DNA of 64,000 nucleotides. Origin: Betaproteobacteria bacterium. Its GTDB lineage: Bacteria; Pseudomonadota; Gammaproteobacteria; Burkholderiales; Usitatibacteraceae. The notes under the pieces are model-generated. The model searched no databases and was not told the origin of the DNA. It was given only the letters and a program-made list of their open reading frames with translations. Below are positions 8,703 to 17,255 of this stretch, piece after piece; within the stretch, counting starts at the first letter, position 1, and each line of letters starts with the position of its first letter. Location of the stretch: NCBI GenBank assembly GCA_016708825.1, contig JADJEZ010000006.1:231998-295997 (forward strand). Reading direction: 5' to 3'. A program made the translations under genes and the position numbers.

Positions 8703-9773
8703 TCAGCCGATGGCCTGGGCTAGTGCCGCGAGGAGCCTCGCGTTCTCGTCGGGGGTACCGACCGTGAGCCGAAGGCAATGGTCTAGCAGGGGGTGGGAGC
8801 CGTGGAAGTTGCGCACCAATATACCACGCGCCCTGAGGCCCTCGAACGCTGCCGGTCCGTCGGGGAATCGGGCCAGGACGAAATTCGCCGCAGAGGGGAA
8901 TCGCCGCACGCCGGCAAGGGTGTCCAGCCCGGATTCGAGTCGCTCGCGCTCGCGCACGATAGCGCGGGCCTGGTCCTCCAGCACTTCACGGCGCTCCAGG
9001 AGGAACTCCGCGGCGGCGGCGGAGAGCACATTCACGTTGTAGGGAAGGCGCACCTTGTCGAATTCGCCCAGCCAGTCGCGCGGCCCGACCGCCAGCCCCA
9101 GCCGGAGTCCGGCGAGCCCGAGCTTCGAGACGGTGCGAACGAGGACCAGGTTCGGGTGGCGCCCCACCTCCGAAACCAGGGAAGCCCCGCCGGAGAAGGG
9201 GTAATAGGCCTCGTCCACCACCACGAGACCTGGCGCGGCCTCCACGATGGCGAGAACGGATTCACGCGGGAAGAGGTTGCCCGTCGGATTATTCGGGTAG
9301 GCGATCCAGGTGAGCGCGGGACGCAGCCGCGCGATCGCCGCGAGTGTGGCCGGCAGGTCGAGCGCGAAATCGGGCGCCAGGTCGACCGCGGCGTACTTCA
9401 TTCCAGCGCAGACCGCGCTGATCCGGTACATCGCGAACGAGGGTTCCAGCGAAAGCATCGTCGCGTCGGGCCGGGCGAGCGCAACCGCGATCATCTGCAG
9501 GATCTCGTCGGAGCCATTGCCCAGGACCATCTCGAGCCCATCCGGAATCGCCATCGCCTCCCGCAGGCGCGCCTTGAGGCGCGGCGCCTGCGGGTCCGGA
9601 TATCGGTTCATCGCGACTCCCGCGAGGTGCCTCCCGAGTTCCTCGGCGACCCTCTCCGGAAGGCGATACGGGTTTTCCATCGCATCGAGCTTCACCAGGC
9701 CCGCGGCCGGCGCGACGTGATAGGCGGCGAGCGCGCCGATCTCTTCGCGCACCCAGTCCGCGGCCGCTTTCAC
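8703..9773 (-). CDS. hisC: histidinol-phosphate aminotransferase
   Basis: This 356-residue fold-type I PLP enzyme converts imidazole acetol phosphate to histidinol phosphate. It shows KLDAMENPY at the N-terminus, YPNNPTGN, the VVDEAYYPF block that contacts PLP, and the PLP lysine in RTVSKLGLAGLRLG. The start is a GTG at 9773 overlapping the hisD stop codon (GTGA). The open frame continues far upstream over hisD, but that part is not homologous. Confidence 0.95.
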   Translation of the reverse strand: MKAAADWVREEIGALAAYHVAPAAGLVKLDAMENPYRLPERVAEELGRHLAGVAMNRYPDPQAPRLKARLREAMAIPDGLEMVLGNGSDEILQMIAVALARPDATMLSLEPSFAMYRISAVCAGMKYAAVDLAPDFALDLPATLAAIARLRPALTWIAYPNNPTGNLFPRESVLAIVEAAPGLVVVDEAYYPFSGGASLVSEVGRHPNLVLVRTVSKLGLAGLRLGLAVGPRDWLGEFDKVRLPYNVNVLSAAAAEFLLERREVLEDQARAIVRERERLESGLDTLAGVRRFPSAANFVLARFPDGPAAFEGLRARGILVRNFHGSHPLLDHCLRLTVGTPDENARLLAALAQAIG

Positions 9774-11077
9774 GCCGGATCCTCCCCCCGAAGCTCCGCG
9801 CTGCGCGCGTGGGCCTCCAAACCCTCGGCCCTGGCGAGCGTCTTCGCCGTGGCGCCGAGCCGGACAGCCGCATCGCGGGAGACGCGTATGAGGCTCGAGC
9901 GCTTCTGGAAGTCGTAGACGCCCAGTGGCGAGGAAAAGCGCGCCGTGCGAGAGGTTGGCAGCACGTGGTTCGGCCCCGCGCAGTAGTCGCCCAGCGATTC
10001 CGAGGCGAAGTGGCCGAGGAAGATGGCGCCGGCGTGGCGGATCTTCGGCAGGAGCGGGTCCGGATTGGCTACCGCCAGCTCCAGGTGCTCCGGCGCGATC
10101 CGGTTGGCGATGGCGCAGGCCTCGTCGAGGTCGCGCACGACGACGAGGGCGCCACGGCCGGCGAGAGAGGCCTCGATGATGGCGCGTCGCGGCATGGACG
10201 CGATCCGCTTGCGCATGGACTCGAGGACGCGATCGGCGAACGCCGCATCCGGCGTGAGAAGGATGGACTGCGCGATCTCGTCGTGCTCGGCCTGCGAAAA
10301 GAGGTCCATCGCCACCCACTCGGGGTTGGCCGTCGCGTCGGCGACGACCAGGATTTCCGAAGGCCCGGCCACCATGTCGATGCCCACGCGGCCGAACACG
10401 CGCCGTTTCGCCGCCGCCACGTAGGCATTGCCGGGTCCCACGATCTTGTCGACGGCCGGGACCGAGCGCGTTCCATAGGCCAGCGCCCCGACCGCCTGGG
10501 CGCCCCCCACGCGGAAGACCCGGTCGACCCCGGCGAGCGAGGCGGCCGCCAGCACGTGGTCGTTCGCCTTTCCGTCGGGCGTCGGCACCACCAGCACCAG
10601 CTCCGCGACTCCAGCCACTTTCGCCGCCACGGCATTCATCAGCACGGACGAGGGATAGGCAGCCTTTCCGCCGGGCACGTAGAGTCCGACACGATCCAGC
10701 GGCGTGACCTGCTGGCCGAGCATCGTGCCGTCGCCGTCCTCGATCCGCCAGCTTTGCAGGTGCTGGTGCTCGTGAAAGGCGCGGATGCGCTCGGCTGCCG
10801 ATTCCAGCGCCGAACGCTCCTCCCGGCCTATGCGCCCCAGCGCGTCCCGGCAAGCTTGTGGAGGCACCTCGAGTTCGGCGGGCGAAGCGGGCGACCATCG
10901 GTCGAATCGCCGGGTGAACTCGACGAGCGCCTCGTCCCCACGTCGCTGCACCTCGCGCAGGATGTCGGCCACGACGCGGTCGACGCTTTCGTCCTGGGCC
11001 CCCTCGAAGGCGAGGAGCGCGGCCAGTTCGGCCTCGAAGCCGGGATCGCGACTCGACAGGCGGCGCGGCTCAGGCAC
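9770..11077 (-). CDS. hisD: histidinol dehydrogenase
   Basis: This 435-residue zinc enzyme oxidises histidinol to histidine in two NAD-dependent steps. Typical blocks are YVPGGKAAYPSSVLM, the RVGGAQAVGALAYGT region, VDKIVGPGNAYVAAAK, MVAGPSEILV and the catalytic EHDE motif (FSQAEHDEIAQ). The C-terminal APEHLEL also matches. It overlaps hisG by 8 bases upstream and hisC by 4 bases downstream. Confidence 0.97.
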   Translation of the reverse strand: MPEPRRLSSRDPGFEAELAALLAFEGAQDESVDRVVADILREVQRRGDEALVEFTRRFDRWSPASPAELEVPPQACRDALGRIGREERSALESAAERIRAFHEHQHLQSWRIEDGDGTMLGQQVTPLDRVGLYVPGGKAAYPSSVLMNAVAAKVAGVAELVLVVPTPDGKANDHVLAAASLAGVDRVFRVGGAQAVGALAYGTRSVPAVDKIVGPGNAYVAAAKRRVFGRVGIDMVAGPSEILVVADATANPEWVAMDLFSQAEHDEIAQSILLTPDAAFADRVLESMRKRIASMPRRAIIEASLAGRGALVVVRDLDEACAIANRIAPEHLELAVANPDPLLPKIRHAGAIFLGHFASESLGDYCAGPNHVLPTSRTARFSSPLGVYDFQKRSSLIRVSRDAAVRLGATAKTLARAEGLEAHARSAELRGEDPA

Positions 11078-11708
11078 GGCAGGCCCTCTCGAACGCCTCG
11101 ATCAGCGGCAGCACCTCCGCGCGCTTGACCTTCATGGAGGCCGGATTCACGATCAGGCGGCTCGATACCGCCAGGATCTCCTCGACCGCCTTGAGCCGGT
11201 TGGCGCGCAAGGTCCCCCCGGTGTCCACGAGGTCCACGATCGCATCGGCCAGGCCCACCAGCGGCGCGAGCTCCATGGAACCGTAGAGCTTGATCAGGTC
11301 CACGTGAACGCCCTTGGCGGCGAAGTGCTCTCGGGCGATCTGCATGTACTTCGTGGCGACCCGCAGGCGGGCGCCCTTGCGGACCGCCGCGGGGTAGTCG
11401 AACTCCTCCGGCACGGCCACCATCATCCGGCAGCGCGCGATGCCGAGGTCCAGGGGCTGGTAGAGGCCGCGGCCGCCGTGTTCGATCAGGAGGTCGCGGC
11501 CGGCCACGCCGAGGTCGGCGGCGCCGTACTGGACGTAGGTCGGGACGTCGGAAGCGCGCACGATGATCAGGCGCACGCCCGATCGGCCCGTGGGCAGGAT
11601 GAGCTTGCGGGAGACTTCCGGATCCTCCGCGGCGACGATGCCGGCGGCTTCGAGCAACGGCTTCGTTTCCTCGTAGATGCGTCCCTTGGACAGCGCTATC
11701 GTGATCAT
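11070..11708 (-). CDS. hisG: ATP phosphoribosyltransferase, short form
   Basis: This 212-residue enzyme condenses ATP with PRPP, the first and committed step of histidine synthesis. Motifs include ITIALSKGRIYEE, the SDVPTYVQYGAADLGVAG region and the PRPP loop VDLVDTGGTLRAN. Its length shows the short form, which lacks the C-terminal regulatory domain; in known systems the short form needs the HisRS-like partner HisZ. No hisZ lies in this window, so it should be elsewhere in the genome. The gene overlaps murA by 4 bases and hisD by 8. Confidence 0.95.
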   Translation of the reverse strand: MITIALSKGRIYEETKPLLEAAGIVAAEDPEVSRKLILPTGRSGVRLIIVRASDVPTYVQYGAADLGVAGRDLLIEHGGRGLYQPLDLGIARCRMMVAVPEEFDYPAAVRKGARLRVATKYMQIAREHFAAKGVHVDLIKLYGSMELAPLVGLADAIVDLVDTGGTLRANRLKAVEEILAVSSRLIVNPASMKVKRAEVLPLIEAFERACRA

Positions 11709-12967
11709 GGCGGGGCTTTCAGCTCAGGCGTCGCACGCGCGCCGAGCCGGGAGAGTTTTTCCTCGAGGTGCTCGTAGCCGCGATCCAGGTGGTAGATCCG
11801 GTCCACCAGCGTCTCGCCCTCGGCCACCAGGCCGGCGATCACCAGGCTGGCCGAGGCGCGCAGGTCGGTGGCCATCACCGTCGCGCCGGCAAGGCGCTCC
11901 ACGCCCTGCACGACCGCGGTGTTGCCCTCGATGTCGATCCTCGCGCCGAGGCGGCGCAGCTCCTGCACGTGCATGAACCGGTTCTCGAAGATCGTCTCCG
12001 TGACCAGGGCCGTGCCGGCGGCAATGGTGTTCATCGCCAGGAACTGCGCCTGCATGTCCGTCGGGAATGCCGGGTACGGCGCGGTGCGCACGCTCACGCA
12101 CCGCGGGCGTCCGGCCATGCGTATCGTGAGCGCGTGTCCCCTTGCCGTGATGTCCGCCCCCGCCTCGCGCAGCTTCTCGAGCACGGCATCGAGGGCGTCG
12201 ACGGGCGCATGGGTGATCGTGATCGCCCCGCCCGTGGCGGCCGCGGCCGCGAGGAATGTCCCCGCCTCGATGCGATCGGGCATCACGGCATAGTCCACGC
12301 CTCCCAGTCGCTCCACGCCCTCGACCACGATCTCGTCGGTGCCGTGGCCGCGAATGCGCGCGCCCATCGCGATGAGGCACTTGGCGAGGTCCGCCACTTC
12401 GGGTTCGCGGGCGGCATTCTCCAGCACCGTCTCGCCTTGCGCGAGGCACGCGGCCATCATGAGGTTCTCGGTCCCGGTGACGGTGACCGTGTCCATGAAA
12501 ATCCGCGCACCCTTGAGCCGCGAGGCCCTGGCCCGGATATAGCCCGCCTCGATGGCGACCTCGGCGCCCATGGCCTCGAGACCCTTCAGGTGCAGGTCGA
12601 CGGGACGCTCCCCTATGGCGCAGCCGCCCGGCAGGGAGACGCGCGCCTCGCCACAACGGGCCAGGAGCGGGCCCAGCGCGAGGATGGAGGCGCGCATGGT
12701 CTTCACCAGCTCGTAGGGCGCGAACGGCTCGGCTATCCGGCCCGCATCCAGGCTCGCGCCGCCTGCCTCGCGCGACACCCGTACGCCCATGCGCTCGAGG
12801 AGCGCGAGCATGGTCTCCACGTCGTTCAGCCGCGGCAGGTTCGTCACGCGTACGGGCGCGTCCGCCAGCAGCGTGGCCGCAAGAATGGGGAGCGCGGCAT
12901 TCTTCGCGCCGGATACTCGTATTTCGCCGGAGAGCGCAATCCCGCCGTGGATCGAGAGCTTCTGCAT
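11705..12967 (-). CDS. murA: UDP-N-acetylglucosamine 1-carboxyvinyltransferase
   Basis: This 420-residue enzyme transfers enolpyruvate from PEP to UDP-GlcNAc, the first committed step of peptidoglycan synthesis and the target of fosfomycin. It begins MQKLSIHGG and shows ISGAKNAALPILAA-type substrate binding (VSGAKNAALP). The loop that normally holds the PEP-binding cysteine reads PGGCAIGERPVDLHL, so the fosfomycin-sensitive cysteine is present. It lies between ibaG and hisG, an order conserved in many betaproteobacteria. Confidence 0.96.
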   Translation of the reverse strand: MQKLSIHGGIALSGEIRVSGAKNAALPILAATLLADAPVRVTNLPRLNDVETMLALLERMGVRVSREAGGASLDAGRIAEPFAPYELVKTMRASILALGPLLARCGEARVSLPGGCAIGERPVDLHLKGLEAMGAEVAIEAGYIRARASRLKGARIFMDTVTVTGTENLMMAACLAQGETVLENAAREPEVADLAKCLIAMGARIRGHGTDEIVVEGVERLGGVDYAVMPDRIEAGTFLAAAAATGGAITITHAPVDALDAVLEKLREAGADITARGHALTIRMAGRPRCVSVRTAPYPAFPTDMQAQFLAMNTIAAGTALVTETIFENRFMHVQELRRLGARIDIEGNTAVVQGVERLAGATVMATDLRASASLVIAGLVAEGETLVDRIYHLDRGYEHLEEKLSRLGARATPELKAPP

Positions 12968-13010
12968 GGGTCGTTTCAGGGTGCCGGGCGGACCGGCCCG
13001 GGAAATCGGT

Positions 13011-13250
13011 TCAGCTGGCGGCCCACTCGTCGGGGGACAGGGTGTGCATCGAGAGCGCGTGGACCTCCTCGCGCATGCGGTCGCCCAGAGCGGCGTAGAC
13101 CAGCTGGTGCCGACGCACACGGGCGAGCCCGGCGAAGGCGGGGCTCACGATGAGCGCCTCGAAGTGCACGCCGTCTTCGCCCCGCACCTCCACATGCTGG
13201 CACTCGAGGTGATTGCGAATCGCTTCTTCGATGGATTTCTTGTCGGCCAT
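13011..13250 (-). CDS. ibaG: BolA/IbaG-family protein
   Basis: This 79-residue protein has the BolA fold, with VEVRGEDGVHFEALIVSPAFAG in the first half and RHQLVYAALGDRMREEVHALSMHTLSP in the second. IbaG (YrbA) members lie next to murA and the mla genes, as here. BolA-type proteins pair with monothiol glutaredoxins and bind 2Fe-2S clusters or DNA. The start ATG is at 13250, 8 bases after the ABC permease gene. Confidence 0.93.
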   Translation of the reverse strand: MADKKSIEEAIRNHLECQHVEVRGEDGVHFEALIVSPAFAGLARVRRHQLVYAALGDRMREEVHALSMHTLSPDEWAAS

Positions 13251-13257
13251 GGCGGCC

Positions 13258-14016
13258 TCAGTGCCTCAGTTTGTATCCGGATCGCAGCAGGCGAAGGGTG
13301 AGCCATGATAGGGCACAGAACGCGGCGCTCGCAATCGCGAGGCTCACCCACGGAGAGACGTCGGCCTTGCCGAAGAAGGCGTAGCGGAAGCCGTCGATCG
13401 CGTAGAAGAACGGATTCAAGTGCGACGCCGCCTGCCAGAACGGGGGAAGGGAGTCGACCGAGTAGAAAACGCCCGCCAGGAATGTGAGCGGGAGAATGAA
13501 GAAATTCTGGAAGGCGGCGAGTTGGTCGAACTTCTCGGCCCAGATCCCCGCGATGATGCCGAGCGCGCCGAGGATCCCCACGCCGGTCAGCGTGAAGGCG
13601 AAAAGCCAGAGCAGATTGGGAAAGGGCATGGGCACGAGCCAGGCGACCGCGATGACCACTCCCGCGCCGACCACCACGGCGCGCACCACCGCAGCAAGCA
13701 GGTAGGCGGCGAACAGGTCCCCGGGAGTAAGTGGTGCCAGGAGGATGAAGACGATGTTCCCGGTGATCTTCGACTGGATGAGGGAGGACGAGGCGTTCGC
13801 GAAGGCGTTCTGGAGCATCGACATCATTGCGAGGCCGGGCACGAGGAACTGGGCGTAGGGCACGCCGGGATAGGCCTCCACGCGGCCGGAAAGCGCGTGG
13901 GAGAAGATCACGAGGAAGAGGAGCGCCGAGAGGACCGGCGCCGCCACGGTCTGGAAGCTCACCTTCCAGAAGCGCATCACCTCCTTCACGAAGAGCGCAC
14001 GGAAGCCGAGGGTCAT
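13258..14016 (-). CDS. ABC-2 type transporter permease
   Basis: This 252-residue integral membrane protein has about six hydrophobic spans and the ABC-2 signature region near SSLIQSKITGNIVFILLAPL and the PLTFLAGVFYSVDSLP stretch. It starts at ATG 14016, overlapping the ATPase gene by 4 bases. Such pairs export hydrophobic compounds or polymers. In betaproteobacteria this two-gene transporter is often inserted between mlaB and ibaG. The substrate is not known, but its position among cell-envelope genes suggests an envelope role. Confidence 0.88.
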   Translation of the reverse strand: MTLGFRALFVKEVMRFWKVSFQTVAAPVLSALLFLVIFSHALSGRVEAYPGVPYAQFLVPGLAMMSMLQNAFANASSSLIQSKITGNIVFILLAPLTPGDLFAAYLLAAVVRAVVVGAGVVIAVAWLVPMPFPNLLWLFAFTLTGVGILGALGIIAGIWAEKFDQLAAFQNFFILPLTFLAGVFYSVDSLPPFWQAASHLNPFFYAIDGFRYAFFGKADVSPWVSLAIASAAFCALSWLTLRLLRSGYKLRH

Positions 14017-14945
14017 GCGGCCTCTCGCGACGGCGCCTCGGTGCGGGCCATGATCTTCACGAAGACCTCCTCGAGCTCCGGCTCGGCCACCTCGAGGTGG
14101 GAGACTTCCGCGCCGGACTCGCGCAGCCGTGCGAGCGCCTGTTCGACCTGCGAGGCGTTCTCCACCGGGATGCGGTGCCAGCCGGCCGTGTCGAGCGTGG
14201 CGCCACGGGAAAGCGTCTCCGGCAGGTCGCCCGACTCGAGCTTCACGCGCAGGACACGCTCCGAGAAGGCGGCCAGGAGCCGTCGCGTCGAGTCCAGCGC
14301 GACGATTCGCCCCGCCTTCATCATCGCGATCCGGCTGCACAGGTGCTGGGCTTCCTCGAGGTAATGCGTGGTGAGGACGATCGTGTGTCCCGCCGCGTTC
14401 AGCTCGCGCACGAAGTGCCAGAGAGTCTGTCGCAGCTCCACGTCGACCCCGGCCGTGGGCTCGTCGAGCACGATCACCGGCGGACGGTGGACCAGCGCCT
14501 GCGCGACCATCACGCGCCGCTTCATGCCCCCGGAGAGCGAGCGCATGTTCGCATCCGCTTTCGCGCCCAGCGCCAGCCGCTCGAGAAGCTCGTCTATCCA
14601 GGCGCGGTTGCCGCGCAACCCGAAGTAGCCCGACTGAAGCTCCAGGGTCTCGCGCACGCTGAAGAACGGGTCGAACACGACCTCCTGGGGCACGATACCG
14701 AGGAGCCTGCGGGCCTCGCCGTACTCCGTTGCCACGTCCCGGCCGAGGATCCGCAGCCGCCCGGAATCGGGCCGCACGAGGCCGCCGAGCGCGGAAATGA
14801 GGGTGGTCTTGCCGGCCCCGTTGGGGCCGAGCAGGGCGAAGAACTCGCCCTGCTCCACGGTGAGACTCACGCCGTCGAGGGCGCGCAGCGACCCGTAGCG
14901 CTTGGAGGTGTCTCGCACCTCGACCGCAGCCGTGGCCACGCTCAC
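14013..14945 (-). CDS. ABC transporter ATP-binding protein
   Basis: This 310-residue ATPase powers the neighbouring permease. The Walker A motif is GPNGAGKTT, the Q-loop region IVPQEVVF, the ABC signature LSGGMKRRV, and Walker B VIVLDEPTAGVD, followed by the switch histidine in LTTHYLEEA. A C-terminal extension of about 80 residues (SERVLRVKLESGDL onward) is typical of the ABC-2/CcmA group. The GTG start at 14945 overlaps the stop of the STAS-domain gene. Confidence 0.92.
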   Translation of the reverse strand: MSVATAAVEVRDTSKRYGSLRALDGVSLTVEQGEFFALLGPNGAGKTTLISALGGLVRPDSGRLRILGRDVATEYGEARRLLGIVPQEVVFDPFFSVRETLELQSGYFGLRGNRAWIDELLERLALGAKADANMRSLSGGMKRRVMVAQALVHRPPVIVLDEPTAGVDVELRQTLWHFVRELNAAGHTIVLTTHYLEEAQHLCSRIAMMKAGRIVALDSTRRLLAAFSERVLRVKLESGDLPETLSRGATLDTAGWHRIPVENASQVEQALARLRESGAEVSHLEVAEPELEEVFVKIMARTEAPSREAA

Positions 14946-15244
14946 GCCCGGCAGGGTTGGATGAGCCCGGTGACGCCGTAGAGCTCGGCCAGCGCGAGGA
15001 GGTTGGCCGGGAGGTTCACGAAATAGAGGCCTTTTCCGCGCCGTGCAGCCTCGCGCCGCCATTCGAGCAGCAAAGCCACCGCCGAGGAGTCGACCTCGGT
15101 AATCGCCGAGAAGTCGATCGTCAGTCGGTCGGGAAGGTCCGGGTGCGAGCTGTACTCCCTGCTCTCCTCGAGCACGCGCGGCAGGGTTTCGAAGGACAAG
15201 GCTCCCTCGAGGGCCAGGACTTCCGAGCGCGCGTCGGCGTTCAC
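14942..15244 (-). CDS. mlaB: STAS-domain protein MlaB
   Basis: This 100-residue STAS protein is a small cytoplasmic subunit that binds and stabilises the MlaF ATPase in the Mla phospholipid transporter. The conserved strand and serine region is DFSAITEVDSSAVALLLEW. It overlaps mlaC by 4 bases and the downstream ABC ATPase by 4 bases. Confidence 0.88.
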   Translation of the reverse strand: MNADARSEVLALEGALSFETLPRVLEESREYSSHPDLPDRLTIDFSAITEVDSSAVALLLEWRREAARRGKGLYFVNLPANLLALAELYGVTGLIQPCRA

Positions 15245-15891
15245 TTCTTCCCGTCAGCCTTGCCGGGCGCCTTCGGCGCGTCCGACGTGCGATTGCGGTC
15301 GGCGAGGGTCTTCACGAGGCCATCCACCCCGGATCGCTGGATCTGGTCGTGGAAGGAACTGCGATACGTGGTCACCAGGGAGACGCCGTCGACCACCACG
15401 TCGTAGACCTTCCAGCCGCCCTCGGTGCGCTCCATCCCGTAGTCGATCGGGATCGGCTGGCCGCCGGGCTGGTTCACGACCGTGCGCACCACCGTGTCCT
15501 GGTCTCCCGCCGCGAGCTTGGCGGCCTTCACGTCGATGGTCTGGTTGCGGTACTGCGAAAGCGAGGTGGAGTAGGTGCGCACGAGAAGCGTGCGGAACTC
15601 GTCGACGAGCGCCTTCTTCTGCGCGTCCGAGGCCTTGGACCAGTTCCGCCCCATGGCGAGGCGGGTCATGCGCGCGAAGTCGAAATGCAGGAGCACCTTC
15701 TCCTCGACGAGCGCGAGGATCTTCCTCTGGTTGCCGGCCTGCAGGTCCTTGTCGGTCTTGATGATGGCGAGCACCTCGTCGATCGACGTGCGCACGAGGG
15801 CGTCGGGCGCCGTTTCCGGCGCGGCGGCCGCGGGCGCGGACGCGATGAGCGCCAGTGCGGTCAATGAGAGGGCGACGGACATTCTGGTCAT
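15241..15891 (-). CDS. mlaC: periplasmic phospholipid-binding protein MlaC
   Basis: This 216-residue protein has an N-terminal signal peptide (hydrophobic LSLTALALIASAPAAAA) and the Tol-Tol-Ttg2D/MlaC fold, with HFDFARMTRLAMGRNW and a lysine-rich C-terminus. It ferries phospholipid between the outer-membrane MlaA complex and inner-membrane MlaFEDB. Sixty-nine bases separate it from the mlaD stop, the largest gap in the mla group. Confidence 0.93.
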   Translation of the reverse strand: MTRMSVALSLTALALIASAPAAAAPETAPDALVRTSIDEVLAIIKTDKDLQAGNQRKILALVEEKVLLHFDFARMTRLAMGRNWSKASDAQKKALVDEFRTLLVRTYSTSLSQYRNQTIDVKAAKLAAGDQDTVVRTVVNQPGGQPIPIDYGMERTEGGWKVYDVVVDGVSLVTTYRSSFHDQIQRSGVDGLVKTLADRNRTSDAPKAPGKADGKK

Positions 15892-15960
15892 GGAGGCGAT
15901 CCTGTGTGGGGCACTGCTGGCGATTGGAACGTCGACGCCGGCCCGGGTTCCCGGCCGCGA

Positions 15961-16426
15961 CTACTTCCTGCCGTCTTCCTGGGCCTTGCTGAAGAGGAGT
16001 TGCCCGATGAGGCGCTCGAGCACCACGGCCGATTGCGTGATCGTCACGCGATCGCCGTCGGCAGCTTCTTTTCCTCGCCGCCCGCATCCAGCCCACATAC
16101 TGCTCGCCGAGGAGGCCGGACGTGAGGATCGAGGCGCTGGTGTCCTTCGGAAACCCGTAGCGCGTGTCCAGCGCGAGGATGACGGAGGCCTGGAAGCGCT
16201 CGTTGTCGAACCGGATGTCGGCCACGCGTCCGACCAGCACGCCGGAGCTGCGCACCGGGGCGCGCACCTTGAGCCCGCCGATGTTGTCGAAGCGCGCCTC
16301 GACGCGATAGGTGGAGTTCGCGCGCTCCGCCCCGAGGTTTCCCGCCTTGAGCGCGAGCACGAGCAGCGCGGCGAATCCGGCCATCACGAAGGCGCCGAAC
16401 CAGAGATCGATGGTTGTTCTTTCCAT
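15961..16426 (-). CDS. mlaD: MCE-domain substrate-binding subunit MlaD (two frameshifts)
   Basis: The N-terminal part is clear: an anchor span (LWFGAFVMAGFAALLVLALKA), then the MCE domain with VRAPVRSSGVLVGRVADI and SILTSGLLGEQYVG. After GEQYVG the frame breaks twice within about 35 bases (near 16068-16105). Adding one base at each site restores LDAGGEEKKLPDGDRVTIT and a C-terminus QSAVVLERLIGQLLF ending at the stop at 15961, giving about 155 residues, the normal length. MlaD forms the periplasmic hexamer ring on MlaE. The close double indel in a conserved gene looks like a read error. Confidence 0.88.
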
Positions 16427-16454
16427 GGTGTCCGTGCTTGTCCCGAATTGCCCT

Positions 16455-17255
16455 TCAGGTGTCGCCGCGCAGCATGAACGCGGTGAGCACCAGATCCAGG
16501 GCGAGGATGGTGAGCGCCGAACTCACCACGGTGCGGGTCGTCGCCCCCGAGACGCCCTCGGCGGTCGGCGGCGCGTCGAATCCCTCGAAAGTCGCGATGA
16601 CCGTGACGGCGATGCCGAACACGAAACTCTTCACGACGCCGTTCATCACATCATACCGGAAGTCCACCGCCGCCTGCATTTGCGACCAGAACGCGCCGGG
16701 GTCCACGCCGACCATCACGACGCCCACGATGAAGCCGCCGAAGATGCCCATGGCGGAAAACAGGGCCGCGAGCATCGGCATCGAGATGACGCCCGCCCAG
16801 AACCGCGGCGCGATGACGCGCGCCATCGGCGAGACCGCCATCATGTCCATGGCGGTGAGCTGCTCCGTCGCCTTCATGAGCCCGATTTCCGCCGTGATCG
16901 CGGATCCGGCGCGGCTGGCGAAGAGCAGGGCGGCGACCACCGGGCCGAGTTCGCGCACGAGCGAAAGCGCGACGAGGACGCCGATCGAGTCCTGCGCCCC
17001 GTACTTCTGCAGCGTCTCGAAACCCTGCAGGCCCAGCACCATGCCCACGAAAAGCCCGGACACCATGACGATGATGAGCGAGAGCACGCCCGTGAAATAG
17101 ACCTCGCGCATGACCAGCCGGAACCGCCGCACGCTGGTGCCCGAGGCCGCGAGCAGGACGAAGAAGAACCGCAGCATCGCCCCGGCTCGCCACACGTTCT
17201 CGATGAAGTTGTGGCCGATCCGGGTGAGGGTGCGGCGTGCCCGGTCAAGCAGCAT
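16455..17255 (-). CDS. mlaE: Mla ABC transporter permease MlaE
   Basis: This 266-residue permease of the phospholipid transporter carries the family signature: LVRELGPVVAALLFASRAGSA, ITAEIGLMKATEQLTAMDMMAVSP and the C-terminal GFDAPPTAEGVSGATTRTVV. About five or six membrane spans are visible. It overlaps mlaF by 11 bases and precedes mlaD by 28. Confidence 0.95.
   Translation of the reverse strand: MLLDRARRTLTRIGHNFIENVWRAGAMLRFFFVLLAASGTSVRRFRLVMREVYFTGVLSLIIVMVSGLFVGMVLGLQGFETLQKYGAQDSIGVLVALSLVRELGPVVAALLFASRAGSAITAEIGLMKATEQLTAMDMMAVSPMARVIAPRFWAGVISMPMLAALFSAMGIFGGFIVGVVMVGVDPGAFWSQMQAAVDFRYDVMNGVVKSFVFGIAVTVIATFEGFDAPPTAEGVSGATTRTVVSSALTILALDLVLTAFMLRGDT

Noticed and set aside
8703..10898. 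A 731-codon frame that would extend hisC far upstream
   Set aside because: The upstream part is an off-frame reading of hisD; HisC homology begins at the GTG at 9773.
16060..16110. Programmed frameshifting in mlaD
   Set aside because: Two separate one-base losses within 35 bases, no slippery heptamer or pseudoknot evident, and many other genes in the window carry similar indels.
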